Shown: positions 1 to 10,003, numbered from the stretch's first letter. The stretch: 37,103 nt of DNA from an uncultured bacterium (GCA_903928495.1 CAIYQZ010000057.1:1-37103), one strand, 5' to 3'. A program made the numbers and translations. The notes: a model not told the origin generated them from the letters alone.

Positions 1-3000
1 CGGGCGGTGGGCAGGTCCCACACCTGTTGCACCTTGAAGCGCAGGCCGCCTGAAAAACGGTCGTTTTGCACAATGCCTTGCAGCACCACCAGTTCGTCGT
101 CTTTCAGTGTGTCGCGGTGCTGGTTCAGCAGGTTTTCGTCGGCGCTGGCTTCGATGGTGCCGCTCTTGTCATCCAGCCTGAACAGCCCCAGTTTGCCGCG
201 CTGGCCGTTGATGGTGCGCAAATCGGTGACGATGCCCACCAGCACCTGCGGGTCGCGGCTGTCGCCCACCTCGCGGATGGGGGTGCGAACAAAGCGGCGC
301 ACCTCCGTGGCCACCTCATCAAACAAATGGCCGCTGAGGTAGAAGCCGATGGCGGTTTTTTCCTGCGTCAGCCGTTCCTTGATGCCCCAGGGCGGTACCT
401 CTAGCAGCTCGGGCTCCTGGGTGCTGCTGCCATGGCTGTCGCCGTCGTCAAACATGTCGAACAGGCCGCCTTGGTTGGCGTTGGCCGCCGCTGCTGCCGC
501 AAAGTCGAAGGCACGCTCCACGCTGGCCAGCAGGCTGGCGCGGTGGGGGTTGAGGCTGTCGAAGGCACCGGCCTTGATGAGGGCCTCCACCGTGCGTTTG
601 TTGACCTTGGATTTGTCGAGCCGCACGCAAAAGTCGAACAGCGACGTGAACGGCCCACTGGCGCTGCCTGCCGGGCCGTCGCCCCGGCCTTCGCGGGCGG
701 CCACGATGGCGTCGATGGCCTGCTGGCCCGTGCCCTTGATGGCGCCCAGCCCGTAGCGCACGCTGGTGTTGCTGATGGGCTCGAAGCGGTAGGTGCCCCG
801 GTTGATGTCGGGCCATTCGAAGGTGATGCCAAAGCCCAACGCGTCGGCGTGCAGCACGGCCAGCTTGTCGGTGTTGTCCATTTCCACCGTCATGTTGGCG
901 GCGTAGAACTCGGCCGTGAAGTGCACCTTCAGCCAACCGGTGTGGTAGGCCAGCAGCGAGTAGGCGGCGGCGTGGCTCTTGTTGAAGCCATAGCCCGCAA
1001 ACTTTTCCATCAGGTCGAACACTTCGTCGGCCTTTTCCTGCGGAATGCCGTGGGTGGCCAGGGCACCTGCGCGGAACTTCTCGCGATGCTCGGCCATTTC
1101 TTCGGCCTTTTTCTTGCCCATGGCGCGGCGCAACAGGTCGGCACCACCCAGGCTGTAGCCACCCAGAATTTGGGCGGTCTGCATCACCTGCTCCTGGTAG
1201 ACCATGATGCCGTAGGTCTCGCTGAGCATGTTGGCCACCGCCGGGTGTGGGTACTCCACAGCCTCGCGTCCGTGTTTGCGGGCCACAAAGCTGGGGATCA
1301 GGTCCATGGGCCCCGGGCGGTACAGGGCGTTGAGCGCAATCAGGTCTTCCAGTCGGCTGGGCCGGGCGTCTTTGAGCATTTTTTGCATGCCCGACGATTC
1401 AAACTGGAACACGGCCTCGGTCTTGCCGTCGGAGAACAGCTTGTAGGTGGCGCGGTCTTCCAGCGGCACGTTTTCAAAAGCGAATTTTTCCTGGCCAGGG
1501 TGGCGCTTGCGGATGAACTCAGCCGCAATTTCCAGGATGGTGAGCGTGGCCAGGCCCAAGAAGTCGAACTTGACCAGGCCCACGGCCTCCACGTCGTCTT
1601 TGTCGTACTGACTCACAGCCGAGGTGCTACCGGGCTGCTGGTACAGGGGGCAAAAGTCGGTGAGCTTGCCGGGCGCAATCAACACGCCCCCGGCATGCAT
1701 GCCGATGTTGCGGGTCATGCCCTCCAGCTTTTGCGCCAGCTCGATGAGGGTTTTGACGTCCTCTTCCTGCTCGATGCGGCGCGCCAGTTCGGGCTCCATG
1801 CTGATGGCGTAGTTGTTTTTGTCGCCGTCTTTGGGGGGGTGCGGCGGGTACTGAAGCGTGACGCTCATGCCCGGCTTGTTGGGAATGAGCTTGGATATGC
1901 CGTCGCAAAAGCCGTAGGAAAAATCGAGCACGCGGCCCACGTCTCGAATGGCGGCGCGGGCGGCCATGGTGCCAAAAGTGGCAATCTGGCTCACGGCGTC
2001 TTTGCCGTATTTGTCTTTCACGTAGTCAATCACGCGGTCGCGGTTGCTCTGGCAAAAGTCAATGTCAAAGTCAGGCATGCTGACCCGCTCGGGGTTCAGG
2101 AAGCGCTCGAAGAGCAGGTTGTACCGCAGCGGGTCCAGGTCGGTGATCAGCAGCGCATACGCCACCAGCGAGCCCGCACCAGAACCCCGGCCTGGGCCCA
2201 CGGGGCAGCCGTTTTCTTTGGCCCACTGGATGAAGTCACCCACGATGAGGAAGTAGCCCGGGAACCCCATTTTCAGAATGGTGTTCAGCTCGAACTCCAG
2301 GCGCTCCACGTAGCGGGGGCGCTCCTTTTCGCGCTCGGCCTCGTTGGGGTACAGGTGCACCAGACGCCCCTTCAGGCCCTCGTGCGACACATGGCGGAAA
2401 TAGTCTTCAACCGACATCACCACACCATTGACCGGCGGAATGGGAAAGTCGGGCAGTTGGGGCTTGCCCAACACCAAGATCAGGCTGCAGCGGCGGGCAA
2501 TTTCCAGCGTGTTGGCCACCGCACTGGGCACATCGGCAAACAGCTCGGCCATTTGCGCGGCGGTTTTGAAATACTGCTCGCGCGTGAAGCGGCGCACCCG
2601 ACGGGGGTTGGCCAGCATGTCGCCGTCGGAAATGCACACACGGGCTTCGTGGGCCTCGTAGTCGTCTGGCACCAGAAACTGTGCGGGGTGTGTGGCCACC
2701 ACGGGCAGGCCCAGGCGCGCGGCCAGGGGCACGGTGGCGCGCACCAGGCGCTCATCGTCCGGGCGGCCTGCGCGCTGCAGTTCCAGATAAAAACGGTGGG
2801 TGAACACCCCGGCGGCTTGCAGGGCCACGTCGGTGGCTTTGCGCTCGTCGCCGGCCAGCAGGGCCATGCCCACAGGCCCGGCGGCTGCGCCGCTGACCAG
2901 AATGAGCCCCTCGTTCAGCTCTTGTAACCACTCCCAGGTGAGGGTGGCCTGCTCGCGGTGCACGTTGCGCGTCCAGCCCCGGGCCAGCAGTTCGCTCAGG

Positions 3001-3314
3001 TTCAGGTAGCCCTGATGGCTTTGCACCAGCAGTAACACGCGGGGCAGGCTTTGCGCGTTGGGCGACACCGGCTGCCCGGGCAACGGGGCTTCAGCCCCAC
3101 CCAACCCCTGCACAAACACCTCGGCACCCAGCACGGGTTTGATGCCCGCGCTGCGCGCGGCTTTGTAAAACTTGATGGCACCGAACATGTTGGACAGGTC
3201 GGTCAGGCCGAGGGCTGGCTGGCCGTCGGCAGCGGCGGCGGCCACCACGTCATCGATGCGAAGGGTTCCGTCTACAACGGAGAACTCAGTGTGCTGGCGC
3301 AGGTGAACAAACAT
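1..3314 (-). CDS. dnaE: DNA polymerase III subunit alpha, C-terminus cut by the window edge
   Basis: Catalytic subunit of the replicative DNA polymerase III holoenzyme (cytoplasm, replisome). The minus-strand frame opens at ATG 3314 with MFVHLRQHTEFSVVDGTLRI, the typical N-terminal PHP-domain start, and stays open to base 1. The polymerase active-site signature PDFDIDFC lies near 2060-2085 and carries two of the catalytic aspartates. Further landmarks are GMHAGGVLIAP, FDFLGL, YRPGPMDLIP, the YQEQVMQ segment and the GYGFNKSHAAAYSLLAYHTGW block. The visible end, VQNDRFSGGLRFKVQQVWDL, is the C-terminal OB/tau-binding region, so about 1104 codons are present and roughly 60-70 are missing compared with the usual ~1170. 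No strong Shine-Dalgarno precedes the start. The gene lies 48 bp downstream of a sensor-kinase gene on the same strand. Identity is certain. Confidence 0.98.
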   Translation of the reverse strand, partial: MFVHLRQHTEFSVVDGTLRIDDVVAAAAADGQPALGLTDLSNMFGAIKFYKAARSAGIKPVLGAEVFVQGLGGAEAPLPGQPVSPNAQSLPRVLLLVQSHQGYLNLSELLARGWTRNVHREQATLTWEWLQELNEGLILVSGAAAGPVGMALLAGDERKATDVALQAAGVFTHRFYLELQRAGRPDDERLVRATVPLAARLGLPVVATHPAQFLVPDDYEAHEARVCISDGDMLANPRRVRRFTREQYFKTAAQMAELFADVPSAVANTLEIARRCSLILVLGKPQLPDFPIPPVNGVVMSVEDYFRHVSHEGLKGRLVHLYPNEAEREKERPRYVERLEFELNTILKMGFPGYFLIVGDFIQWAKENGCPVGPGRGSGAGSLVAYALLITDLDPLRYNLLFERFLNPERVSMPDFDIDFCQSNRDRVIDYVKDKYGKDAVSQIATFGTMAARAAIRDVGRVLDFSYGFCDGISKLIPNKPGMSVTLQYPPHPPKDGDKNNYAISMEPELARRIEQEEDVKTLIELAQKLEGMTRNIGMHAGGVLIAPGKLTDFCPLYQQPGSTSAVSQYDKDDVEAVGLVKFDFLGLATLTILEIAAEFIRKRHPGQEKFAFENVPLEDRATYKLFSDGKTEAVFQFESSGMQKMLKDARPSRLEDLIALNALYRPGPMDLIPSFVARKHGREAVEYPHPAVANMLSETYGIMVYQEQVMQTAQILGGYSLGGADLLRRAMGKKKAEEMAEHREKFRAGALATHGIPQEKADEVFDLMEKFAGYGFNKSHAAAYSLLAYHTGWLKVHFTAEFYAANMTVEMDNTDKLAVLHADALGFGITFEWPDINRGTYRFEPISNTSVRYGLGAIKGTGQQAIDAIVAAREGRGDGPAGSASGPFTSLFDFCVRLDKSKVNKRTVEALIKAGAFDSLNPHRASLLASVERAFDFAAAAAANANQGGLFDMFDDGDSHGSSTQEPELLEVPPWGIKERLTQEKTAIGFYLSGHLFDEVATEVRRFVRTPIREVGDSRDPQVLVGIVTDLRTINGQRGKLGLFRLDDKSGTIEASADENLLNQHRDTLKDDELVVLQGIVQNDRFSGGLRFKVQQVWDLPTA

Positions 3315-3320
3315 GAGTTG

Positions 3321-3326
3321 ATTGTA
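3321..3326 (-). promoter_or_regulatory. Candidate -10 box (TACAAT) directly before dnaE
   Basis: Reading the minus strand, TACAAT ends six bases before the dnaE ATG. The usual -10 to start-site distance would put transcription initiation at or next to the A of ATG, and no Shine-Dalgarno is visible between them. The -35 position (about 3344-3349) is a poor match. This is inference from one hexamer and could be chance. Confidence 0.3.
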
Positions 3327-3362
3327 GAAAGCCGCCGGCAGCCCATGCCAGCCGCAAACCGG

Positions 3363-5618
3363 TCAGGCGTGGTTGCAATAACGGTCGAGGATGGCCCGCA
3401 GTGCCGCTGCGTTGAAGGGTTTGGCCAGGTGGTCGTCCATACCAGCCTGGCTGGTGGCTTGCCGATCACTCTCCATTGCACTGGCCGTCACGGCGATGAT
3501 GGGCACCCGGTGGCCACTTGTTTCCAAGGCACGGATGCGGGTGGTGGCCTCCAGCCCACCCATCACGGGCATTTGCATGTCCATGAGCACAATGTCCCAA
3601 GGCACCGTATGGAACACATCCACCGCGAGCTGACCGTTTTCCGCCAGGGTCACGGTGTGGCCCCACTTCTTCAGCAGGGTGGTGGCCAGCAGCTGGTTGA
3701 CCGGGTGGTCTTCCACCAGCAAAACGTTCAGGGGCCGTGTGGGCGTCGTGGCAGTGCTGCGCTGCATGTCTTCGGGCGACACGGTTGCCTGCGCTTCAGG
3801 CGCGGTCTCGACCCGCACGCTGAAATGAAACGTGCTGCCTTGCCCGGGTTGGCTCTCGACGCCGATGCGACCACCCATCAACTCCACCAGGCTGGCGCAA
3901 ATGGTCAGCCCCAGACCGGTGCCCCCGTATTGGCGCGTGGTGGAAGCGTCGGCCTGGCTGAAAGCTTCAAAAATGACCTCCTGCTTGTCAGCGGGAATGC
4001 CTGCACCCGTGTCCTTGACCTGAAACTCCATCACAGTCCATGCGCCTTGTTCGCCCATGCTGCGCACGTTCACCGTCAACCCGCCTGTGGCCGTGAACTT
4101 GATGGCGTTGTCGCACAAATTCAGCAGCACTTGGCGGATGCGGCCCGGGTCCCCCATCACATGCGTGGGAAGGTCAGGGTCGACGTTCAGCCGCAGGTAC
4201 AGGCCTTTGTGGCTGAGGCGCGCCTCCAGGGTGGCCAAGGCGTCTTCAACCAGCTCGCGCGTTCCGAACCGCACGGTTTCCAATTGGAGTTGACCGGATT
4301 CGATTTTGGAAAAATCCAGAATCCCGTTCAGGATGGACAGCAACGACTTGGCCGACGACTGCACTGTGGACAGGTAGCGCCGCTGGGTCTCGTCCCGAGC
4401 GATGTCAAACGCAAGCTCCGTCATGCCCATGATGCCGTTCATGGGCGTACGGATTTCGTGGCTCATGTTGGCCAGAAACTCACTTTTGGCGGCATTGGCC
4501 CGCTCGGCATCGGCTTTGGCGGCCCGCAGCATGGCATCGTCAAGTTCTTGCTGCTGCATGTCCCGCACAGTGCCCTGGTAAAAACTGTAGAACAGGTACC
4601 CGGCCAGCGACAGGGCAGACAGCGCCATGACCGCCAGGGCCAGATGGCGCGCATACAAAGCCTGCAACCTGGCCTCCAACAGGCCGTGCAGCACCGGCAA
4701 GATGGCATCGTGCTGGGCCACCACCAATTCAAACGCCTGTTCCCCAGCCTGCCAGAGGTCCTGAGGGTCCTCGGTTTCAATGCCGATGCTGGCCTGGTAG
4801 GCACGGTCGCGGTACACCTCCAGCACGCCCAGAAAAATCGGGTCGATGTGTGGCTTGAGTGAAGGCGTGTGGGCGAGCACCCTGTCGAGATGGCTGTGAT
4901 AAGTCTTGATTTGCGACCGAACCTCTGCGTCCCACACCGAGTACCGTTGCCGCATATCCGCCATCTCGGGTGAAGACATCCGGTGGCCTTCGGCTGCCAT
5001 GAATGCACTCCAGGCGCGAAGCTGCCCGATGTTGTCGATCAACGGGGGCAACACCTGCGTCGCCAGCAGGCCCAAGTACAAGGTGTCAATTTCGGGGTCC
5101 AGTATCAGGCGCGACGTGTCACCTGCTTCCTCTATGACATCCCCGGTAAGGGGAATGAGCGCAGCAATGCCAGTGTCTGGATTGCTGCTGTTGAAAAGCT
5201 CAGCGTCGGCAGCCAAGGCTTTCCAAGCCGCATGCCAATCGGTGGCCCGGGCCACAAACCGAGGATCAGAGCCATCGCTCGCGATCTGTGCGACAAAGGC
5301 ACTGAAACGGCTGTCGAGCTCGGCCACGGATTGCACAGACTGGCCCCTCAGCGCGTCTGTCCCACTGGCCTGAACCAGCCTCTCGTCACGCAGACGCACC
5401 AGATGCGCGTGCAGTGGAAGAACACTTTGGAGTTGCTGCACACCACGCAACTCGTCCACCGTGAAATCGCGCTGCGCCACAAAATCGAGCACCGCACCGG
5501 CGCCAAGTATCAGCACCGGCAGCAAAAACACCCCCAGGATGATCCTGGCTTTGGTCACAAACCGCAGGCGACGCATGAACGTCAGCCCGGGCGCCAGGAG
5601 GGTGTCCAGCCCCGTCAT
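3363..5618 (-). CDS. Membrane hybrid sensor histidine kinase / response regulator
   Basis: Two-component hybrid kinase that signals by His-Asp phosphotransfer from the inner membrane. With the start chosen at ATG 5618 it is 751 aa. It has TM1 at about 24-46, a long helical periplasmic region at 47-325 and TM2 at 326-347. No HAMP is obvious. HisKA follows with H387 in [12 protein letters not shown], then the N-box at N504 ([10 protein letters not shown]), the G1 box DTGAGIP (536-542) and the G2 box GGTGLGL (565-571). A C-terminal receiver has D680 in LMDMQMP and K733 in LAKP. There is no HPt domain, so a partner phosphotransfer protein may exist elsewhere. The frame extends upstream to ATG 5696, but those 26 residues look non-coding, and AGG at a usable distance supports 5618. 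The sensor domain is homologous to that of the chemoreceptor at 7884-9866. Ligand unknown. Confidence 0.93.
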   Translation of the reverse strand: MTGLDTLLAPGLTFMRRLRFVTKARIILGVFLLPVLILGAGAVLDFVAQRDFTVDELRGVQQLQSVLPLHAHLVRLRDERLVQASGTDALRGQSVQSVAELDSRFSAFVAQIASDGSDPRFVARATDWHAAWKALAADAELFNSSNPDTGIAALIPLTGDVIEEAGDTSRLILDPEIDTLYLGLLATQVLPPLIDNIGQLRAWSAFMAAEGHRMSSPEMADMRQRYSVWDAEVRSQIKTYHSHLDRVLAHTPSLKPHIDPIFLGVLEVYRDRAYQASIGIETEDPQDLWQAGEQAFELVVAQHDAILPVLHGLLEARLQALYARHLALAVMALSALSLAGYLFYSFYQGTVRDMQQQELDDAMLRAAKADAERANAAKSEFLANMSHEIRTPMNGIMGMTELAFDIARDETQRRYLSTVQSSAKSLLSILNGILDFSKIESGQLQLETVRFGTRELVEDALATLEARLSHKGLYLRLNVDPDLPTHVMGDPGRIRQVLLNLCDNAIKFTATGGLTVNVRSMGEQGAWTVMEFQVKDTGAGIPADKQEVIFEAFSQADASTTRQYGGTGLGLTICASLVELMGGRIGVESQPGQGSTFHFSVRVETAPEAQATVSPEDMQRSTATTPTRPLNVLLVEDHPVNQLLATTLLKKWGHTVTLAENGQLAVDVFHTVPWDIVLMDMQMPVMGGLEATTRIRALETSGHRVPIIAVTASAMESDRQATSQAGMDDHLAKPFNAAALRAILDRYCNHA

Positions 5619-5751
5619 GCGATTGCCTGCTGAGCGCCAGTTGACACCCATCTGCCCAGGCTGCGGGGCTCGCACGCGCAGCGCCACCCGGGCCATAGGC
5701 CATTGCCGGGGATGCTGGGTCCTGGGGTCATGGGCGCATGTGGTGAAAGAA

Positions 5752-5776
5752 CCAAAAAGGTGGCCAATGCCACCTT
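5752..5776 (-). terminator. Intrinsic terminator after the first chemoreceptor gene
   Basis: A perfect 8-bp stem (AAGGTGGC / GCCACCTT, 5757-5764 with 5769-5776) has a 4-nt loop. On the minus strand it runs straight into a T tract (CCTTTTTGG). It lies about 120 nt after the stop of the chemoreceptor gene at 5895 and should insulate the kinase gene that follows, so the kinase probably has its own promoter. Confidence 0.85.
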
Positions 5777-5894
5777 GTCAAAAGGCTATCACCATTTGCC
5801 GGATCTGTGACCCCGACCGCACAAAACCCAACCAATTGAGCAGGCCTGGCCATGGCGATGGTGTGGGGCGAGAGTGGCACCTGCGTCCTGGACG

Positions 5895-7664
5895 TTAAAA
5901 GCTTTCCCAGTCGCCTTGGGCACCACCTGCAGCAGACAGGGCGGGCATGGCACCCATGGCCGACGGGGCGGTTTTGTGTGCCGGGCTCTGCCCGATGGCT
6001 GGCCTGCGTGCGGCAGCGGTGGGCGGGTTGAGTTTGCGTGCCGGACTGGCAGCTGCGGCGGCTTTGGGGGCAGCTGCCGGGGCGGCCTTGGGTGCATTGC
6101 TGAGGCGTGCGGCCTGGCCTTGCATCTTGAACACCGACACCACATGCACCAGCCGCTCGGCCTGCACGTTCAAACTGGCGGCGGCGGCGGCACTTTCTTC
6201 CACCAAGGCGGCGTTTTCCTGGGTGGCGCGGTCCATCAACGTGACGGCCTCTCCCACCTGCGCCACACCCATGCTCTGCTCGGTGTTGGCCGCACTGATT
6301 TCACCCATGATGTCGGTCACGCGCTGGATGGCACCCACAATTTCCTGCATGGTGGCACCGGCGCGGTCTACCAGGTCGGTGCCCTGCTCCACCCGCTGCA
6401 CGCTGGCGCTGATGAGCTCCTTGATTTCTTTGGCCGCTGCCGCGCTGCGCTGCGCCAGGTTGCGCACCTCGCTCGCCACCACGGCAAATCCACGCCCCTG
6501 GTCGCCGGCACGGGCGGCTTCCACGGCAGCATTGAGCGCCAGGATGTTGGTTTGGAAAGCAATGCTGTCGATCACGGAAATGATGTCCGAAATCTTCTTG
6601 CTGCTGTCGTTGATGCCCTTCATGGTGTCCACCACCTGCGACACCACCGTGCCACCCTGAACCGCCACGGTCGATGCGTTTTGGGCCAACTGGTTGGCGG
6701 CACGTGCGTTGTCGGCGTTTTGTTTGACGGTGGCGCCCAGCTCTTCCATGGAAGCAGCAGTTTGCTCCAGAGCGCTGGCTTGCTGCTCGGTGCGGCCCGA
6801 CAAGTCCTGGTTGCCCTGCGAAATCTGGGCGCTGGCAGTGGCCACGCTTTCGGCGTTGTCGCGCACCGAAGAGACGATGCGCTGCAGCCGCTCGGTCATG
6901 GTGTGCATGGCCGCCATCACGCTGGTGGTGTCGTCGGGCTTGAGCGTGAAGCTGTGCATGAGGTTGCCATCGGCCACGGCCAAAGCGGCCTGGCGCACTT
7001 CGTCGGGTTCAGCACCCAGGGCCTTGTTCAGGCGGCGGGCAATCCACAGCGACAAACCGCCACCCACCAGAAGCGCAGCCCCCATGGCGGCCAGGCTCAC
7101 CCACAGGGTGAAGCGGGCCAGGGCCACGCTTTCTTCGTATACGTCTTTGGCCACATCCAGCTGCACCTGAATCAGTTCACCGATCACGGTCTGCAGCGGG
7201 TCGAATGCTGGGTACATGGCTTGCGCGGTGTAGGTGCTCAGGGCGGCTGTGTCCCCGTTGCGCAGCAAATCGTCCAACTGGGCCACCGATGCATCTGCAG
7301 TCTGCAGCAGCGGCTTGATTTGCTGCACCAGTTGCTGCTCCTTGGGCACCAGGGTGGTGTTCACATAGGCCTGCCATTCGGCTGCCACGGTGGTGCGAGC
7401 CTGCGCAACCGCGCTGCGGGCCTGCTCGGTGGTCAGCGTGCCGTCGCGGGCCTTGTGCGCGGTGTCGACGATGTTGACGGCATACATGTCGGCCACGATT
7501 TTCAACTGCTTCAGCGGCACGACACGGTCAACGTACAGCGCCTGCATTTCGCTGCTCTGCACACGCGTGGCGTATGTGCCCAAGGTGCCAACGGCCAACA
7601 TCATGGCCAGCAGAGCAATGCTCAGCAGCATCAACTGGGTTCTGACTTTCATGGAGGTTTTCAT
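5895..7664 (-). CDS. Methyl-accepting chemotaxis protein with C-terminal CheR/CheB-docking motif
   Basis: Inner-membrane chemoreceptor of 589 aa that controls CheA activity. It has TM1 at about 8-30, a four-helix-bundle type periplasmic domain (31-185), TM2 at 187-209, HAMP at 210-263 and a methyl-accepting signalling domain at about 280-510. The hairpin tip is around 369-407 ([20 protein letters not shown], then [18 protein letters not shown]). An Ala/Pro/Lys-rich linker (512-584) ends in DWESF at the extreme C-terminus. This matches the xWxxF pentapeptide that tethers CheR and CheB in enteric high-abundance receptors. The start at 7664 has AAAGG six bases upstream. No che genes are adjacent. 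Ligand unknown. Confidence 0.95.
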   Translation of the reverse strand: MKTSMKVRTQLMLLSIALLAMMLAVGTLGTYATRVQSSEMQALYVDRVVPLKQLKIVADMYAVNIVDTAHKARDGTLTTEQARSAVAQARTTVAAEWQAYVNTTLVPKEQQLVQQIKPLLQTADASVAQLDDLLRNGDTAALSTYTAQAMYPAFDPLQTVIGELIQVQLDVAKDVYEESVALARFTLWVSLAAMGAALLVGGGLSLWIARRLNKALGAEPDEVRQAALAVADGNLMHSFTLKPDDTTSVMAAMHTMTERLQRIVSSVRDNAESVATASAQISQGNQDLSGRTEQQASALEQTAASMEELGATVKQNADNARAANQLAQNASTVAVQGGTVVSQVVDTMKGINDSSKKISDIISVIDSIAFQTNILALNAAVEAARAGDQGRGFAVVASEVRNLAQRSAAAAKEIKELISASVQRVEQGTDLVDRAGATMQEIVGAIQRVTDIMGEISAANTEQSMGVAQVGEAVTLMDRATQENAALVEESAAAAASLNVQAERLVHVVSVFKMQGQAARLSNAPKAAPAAAPKAAAAASPARKLNPPTAAARRPAIGQSPAHKTAPSAMGAMPALSAAGGAQGDWESF

Positions 7665-7692
7665 GGTGCACCTTTGTGTGGTTGATTCTATT

Positions 7693-7720
7693 ATTTTATA
7701 CGTTTAAATCATTTATGCAA
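7693..7720 (-). promoter_or_regulatory. Candidate promoter of the first chemoreceptor gene
   Basis: In a strikingly AT-rich gap, the minus strand reads TTGCAT (7720-7715), 16 nt, then TAAAAT (7698-7693), about 30 bases before the start codon. Further upstream, two direct copies of ATTGATAAA lie 17 bp apart (7729-7737 and 7746-7754) and could be a regulator site. The -35 match is weak. Confidence 0.4.
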
Positions 7721-7760
7721 TTATTCACATTGATAAAAGTGATTTATTGATAAAGGCACA

Positions 7761-7803
7761 GAGAAAAATGAAAAAGCGGTGTCAGACACTGTCCGACACC
7801 GCT
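7761..7803 (-). terminator. Intrinsic terminator after the second chemoreceptor gene
   Basis: A 9-bp perfect inverted repeat (AGCGGTGTC / GACACCGCT, 7775-7783 with 7795-7803) has an 11-nt loop that can itself pair as GACA/TGTC. On the minus strand it is followed immediately by TTTTTCATTTTT. It lies about 80 nt after the stop of the gene at 7884, so the two chemoreceptor genes are separate transcripts. Confidence 0.85.
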
Positions 7804-7824
7804 CACCTGAAATTGGAAACTTTT

Positions 7825-7870
7825 TATAGCTAGAAAATCAATACATACAAGAGCTGGAAGCCATTCAGAC
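7825..7870 (+). repeat. Dispersed 46-bp repeat, copy 1 (intergenic)
   Basis: This is the only copy outside a coding sequence, ending 14 bp before the stop codon of the chemoreceptor gene. Aligned without gaps to the copy at 12255-12300 it shares about 29 of 46 positions by hand count, including ATAGCT, CAATAC, CAAG and the terminal GAC. See the findings for the family. Confidence 0.7.
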
Positions 7871-7883
7871 TCCATTTTTCAGA

Positions 7884-9866
7884 TCACGCCACCCGGAAGT
7901 TGGCAATTTCACCCTGCAGCACCTCCGCCTGCGCACGCAGGGCCGAGGCCGCCGAGGTGGTTTCCTCCACCAGCGCAGCGTTCTGCTGCGTGCTGCGGTC
8001 CAGTTCCTGGATGGACTGGCCGACCTGGTGCACGCCGTTGGCCTGCTCGCTGGCCGAGATGGCAATTTCGCTCAGGTAAGTGTTGATCTGGCGGGCGTTG
8101 GTCACCAGTTCGGTCATGGTGGCCCCCGCGCCCTGCACGATGCGTGTGCCGCTCTCGACCTTTTCCACGCTGGCGGTGATCAGGCCTTTGATCTCGCGGG
8201 CTGCACCTGCGCTGCGCTGCGCAAGGCTGCGCACCTCGCTGGCCACCACCGCAAACCCGCGCCCCGCCTCACCGGCGCGGGCCGCTTCCACGGCGGCATT
8301 CAGCGCGAGGATGTTGGTCTGGAAGGCAATGCCATCGATCACGCCAATGATGTCGCTGATCTTGGCCGACGAGGTTTGAATGTCTTGCATGGTGGACACG
8401 ACCTGCCCGATCACGCTACCGCCGCGCTCGGCCACGGTGGCATTGGTGCCCGCAAAGGCCGCCGCCTGCTGTGCGCTGCTGGCAGTGTTGCCCACCGTGG
8501 ACGCAATTTGCTCCATGGCACTGGCCTGTTCTTCCAGCGCGGCTGCCGAGGCTTCGGTGCGGGCAGCCAGGTCGGTGCTGGCAGACGCAATTTCATTGCT
8601 GGCGGTGTGAAGCTCGCGGGCGGAGTGGCGCACCCGGCGGATCAACTGGTGCAAAGCTTCGTAGGCTTTGCGCAGGTCGTTGATCAGTTGGGCGGGCTCG
8701 TCTTTGCCCCAGGGAGCGCGTGGGGGGTTACGCAGGTCACCGTTCGCCACCTCCTGAAGGTGACGGCTGATCAGGGCCATGCCACCGTGAGTGACCAGGT
8801 AAAACGTGTAAAAGAGGTAAGCAGCCAGCACCACACACACGGCTGAAATCACCAACTGGTTGCGCAGTGTGGCGCGGAGCTTGGCCTCGCGGTGGGCCAG
8901 CAAGCCGTCCAGCGCCGGCAGGCCTTTGCTGTAGAACGTCATGAGGCCCGCAAGGCTGGCTTTGCCGTCTTTGTAGTACTCATCCGGCTCAACTGCTTTC
9001 GCGATCAGCTCTGATGTGTCTTTCGCCCGCTCCCTGAACGCCAGAGCCGTTTGAAGTGGCCCAAGGTCGAGCGCCGCCTTCAGGGTCGGGTTGTATTCCA
9101 GCGAGCGCTTGAGGTTGGCCTCGGCGGCTTGCAGGCCACTCAGCAGATTGGCATCCCATACGGCATAACGCTGGTTCTCCTTCAGGTTCAATCCTCCTTT
9201 GGCCAAACCAAAAGTGCCCCAACCCCATAGCTGACCAAAGTCTTCGGCCGCTTTCGGCAGATTCAGCACCAGTGCACTCATCAGATAAAAGCTGTCCAGA
9301 TCCGGGTCAAGCACCAGGTTGGAGTTGTCGCCCATTTTTTGCAGCAGGTCGACTCCGGCCTGTGTGACTGGACCAAACACGGTCCGGCCCTTGTCGTCCG
9401 CACCGTTTTTGCTGGAAGAGGTGGCGGCAAATGCCTTCTTGAAGGCGTCAACCTCTGCGGCAATACCGATCGGGTCGCCTGAGCTTTTCACCTGCGACTC
9501 CAACGCTGTGAGTCCCGCCTCCACACGGTTGCGCGCTGCCTGGTAGTCGGCCGATGCGTCGAACCCTCCCAAAGACGATCGCGTGGCGTTCCTGATGTCC
9601 AGCATGGCGTGCATGACGGGAACAAACCCCTCCATCACCTTCACCCCCTGGCGCTCTTTGGCGGTGAATTGCACCTGATCATTCAACCCGATGTAACTGG
9701 TGACCGCCAGGTAAACGATGGGCACCATGAACACCAGCGACACCAACAAGGCCTTGAACCGGAACGACAGCTGCCGCATGAGCTTGACACCGGGGCCCCA
9801 CAGTCCGTGGGGGTAAAACAGTCCGCCGGACTCGGCGGCTCTCTCTCGGGACAGGGAAGCATTCAC
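7884..9866 (-). CDS. Methyl-accepting chemotaxis protein with large helical sensor domain
   Basis: Inner-membrane chemoreceptor of 660 aa. It has an N-terminal cytoplasmic stretch with the [12 protein letters not shown] motif, TM1 at about 38-58, a ~275-residue periplasmic helical region, TM2 at 336-357, HAMP at 358-412 and a methyl-accepting domain at about 415-655. The hairpin tip is at 511-549 ([20 protein letters not shown]). It has no C-terminal xWxxF pentapeptide, ending in IANFRVA. The periplasmic part shares LxLDP-x-x-D-(S/T)-x-YL, GQL-x-x-W, QRY-x-VWDA and (A/G)YLFY-(S/T)-FY with the hybrid kinase at 3363-5618, so both belong to one sensor family. The start at 9866 is preceded by AAAGG. 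Ligand unknown. Confidence 0.95.
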   Translation of the reverse strand: MNASLSRERAAESGGLFYPHGLWGPGVKLMRQLSFRFKALLVSLVFMVPIVYLAVTSYIGLNDQVQFTAKERQGVKVMEGFVPVMHAMLDIRNATRSSLGGFDASADYQAARNRVEAGLTALESQVKSSGDPIGIAAEVDAFKKAFAATSSSKNGADDKGRTVFGPVTQAGVDLLQKMGDNSNLVLDPDLDSFYLMSALVLNLPKAAEDFGQLWGWGTFGLAKGGLNLKENQRYAVWDANLLSGLQAAEANLKRSLEYNPTLKAALDLGPLQTALAFRERAKDTSELIAKAVEPDEYYKDGKASLAGLMTFYSKGLPALDGLLAHREAKLRATLRNQLVISAVCVVLAAYLFYTFYLVTHGGMALISRHLQEVANGDLRNPPRAPWGKDEPAQLINDLRKAYEALHQLIRRVRHSARELHTASNEIASASTDLAARTEASAAALEEQASAMEQIASTVGNTASSAQQAAAFAGTNATVAERGGSVIGQVVSTMQDIQTSSAKISDIIGVIDGIAFQTNILALNAAVEAARAGEAGRGFAVVASEVRSLAQRSAGAAREIKGLITASVEKVESGTRIVQGAGATMTELVTNARQINTYLSEIAISASEQANGVHQVGQSIQELDRSTQQNAALVEETTSAASALRAQAEVLQGEIANFRVA

Positions 9867-9913
9867 GGGAGGCCTTTCTGTGGATTTGCCATTCGGCGCA
9901 TGCGCTTTGCGTA

Positions 9914-9998
9914 CCGATGCACCACATTAAGGCAAATTTACAAAAACCCCGACCATGTATGCACTTTTTTGATGCATTCATACCCGATGCACCACATT
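9914..9998. promoter_or_regulatory. Repeat array upstream of the second chemoreceptor gene
   Basis: A 15-bp direct repeat (CCGATGCACCACATT) occurs at 9914-9928 and 9984-9998. Between the copies lie two further ATGCA units (TATGCA 9958-9963 and GATGCA 9971-9976), which also form the arms of an imperfect 9-bp inverted repeat around a T run. Four related hexamers in less than 85 bp before a chemoreceptor start suggest binding sites for an unidentified regulator. Confidence 0.5.
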
Positions 9999-10003
9999 CG
10001 GTC

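Noticed and set aside
432-2927. Very long open frame on the strand opposite dnaE (831 codons)
   Set aside because: It is antisense to a certain gene. Its His/Val/Gly/Gln-heavy composition is the usual shadow of a GC-rich coding strand, and no domain is recognisable.
3962-4010. Stretch in the kinase gene resembling the dispersed repeat (TTCAAAAATG, then GCTTG and CAG)
   Set aside because: It encodes the conserved ATPase segment [18 protein letters not shown], so the resemblance is explained by protein conservation. The TAGCTG end is missing.
5874-7685. 603-codon open frame on the strand opposite the first chemoreceptor gene
   Set aside because: Shadow frame: low-complexity His/Gly/Leu composition, no start signals, fully explained by the chemoreceptor on the other strand.
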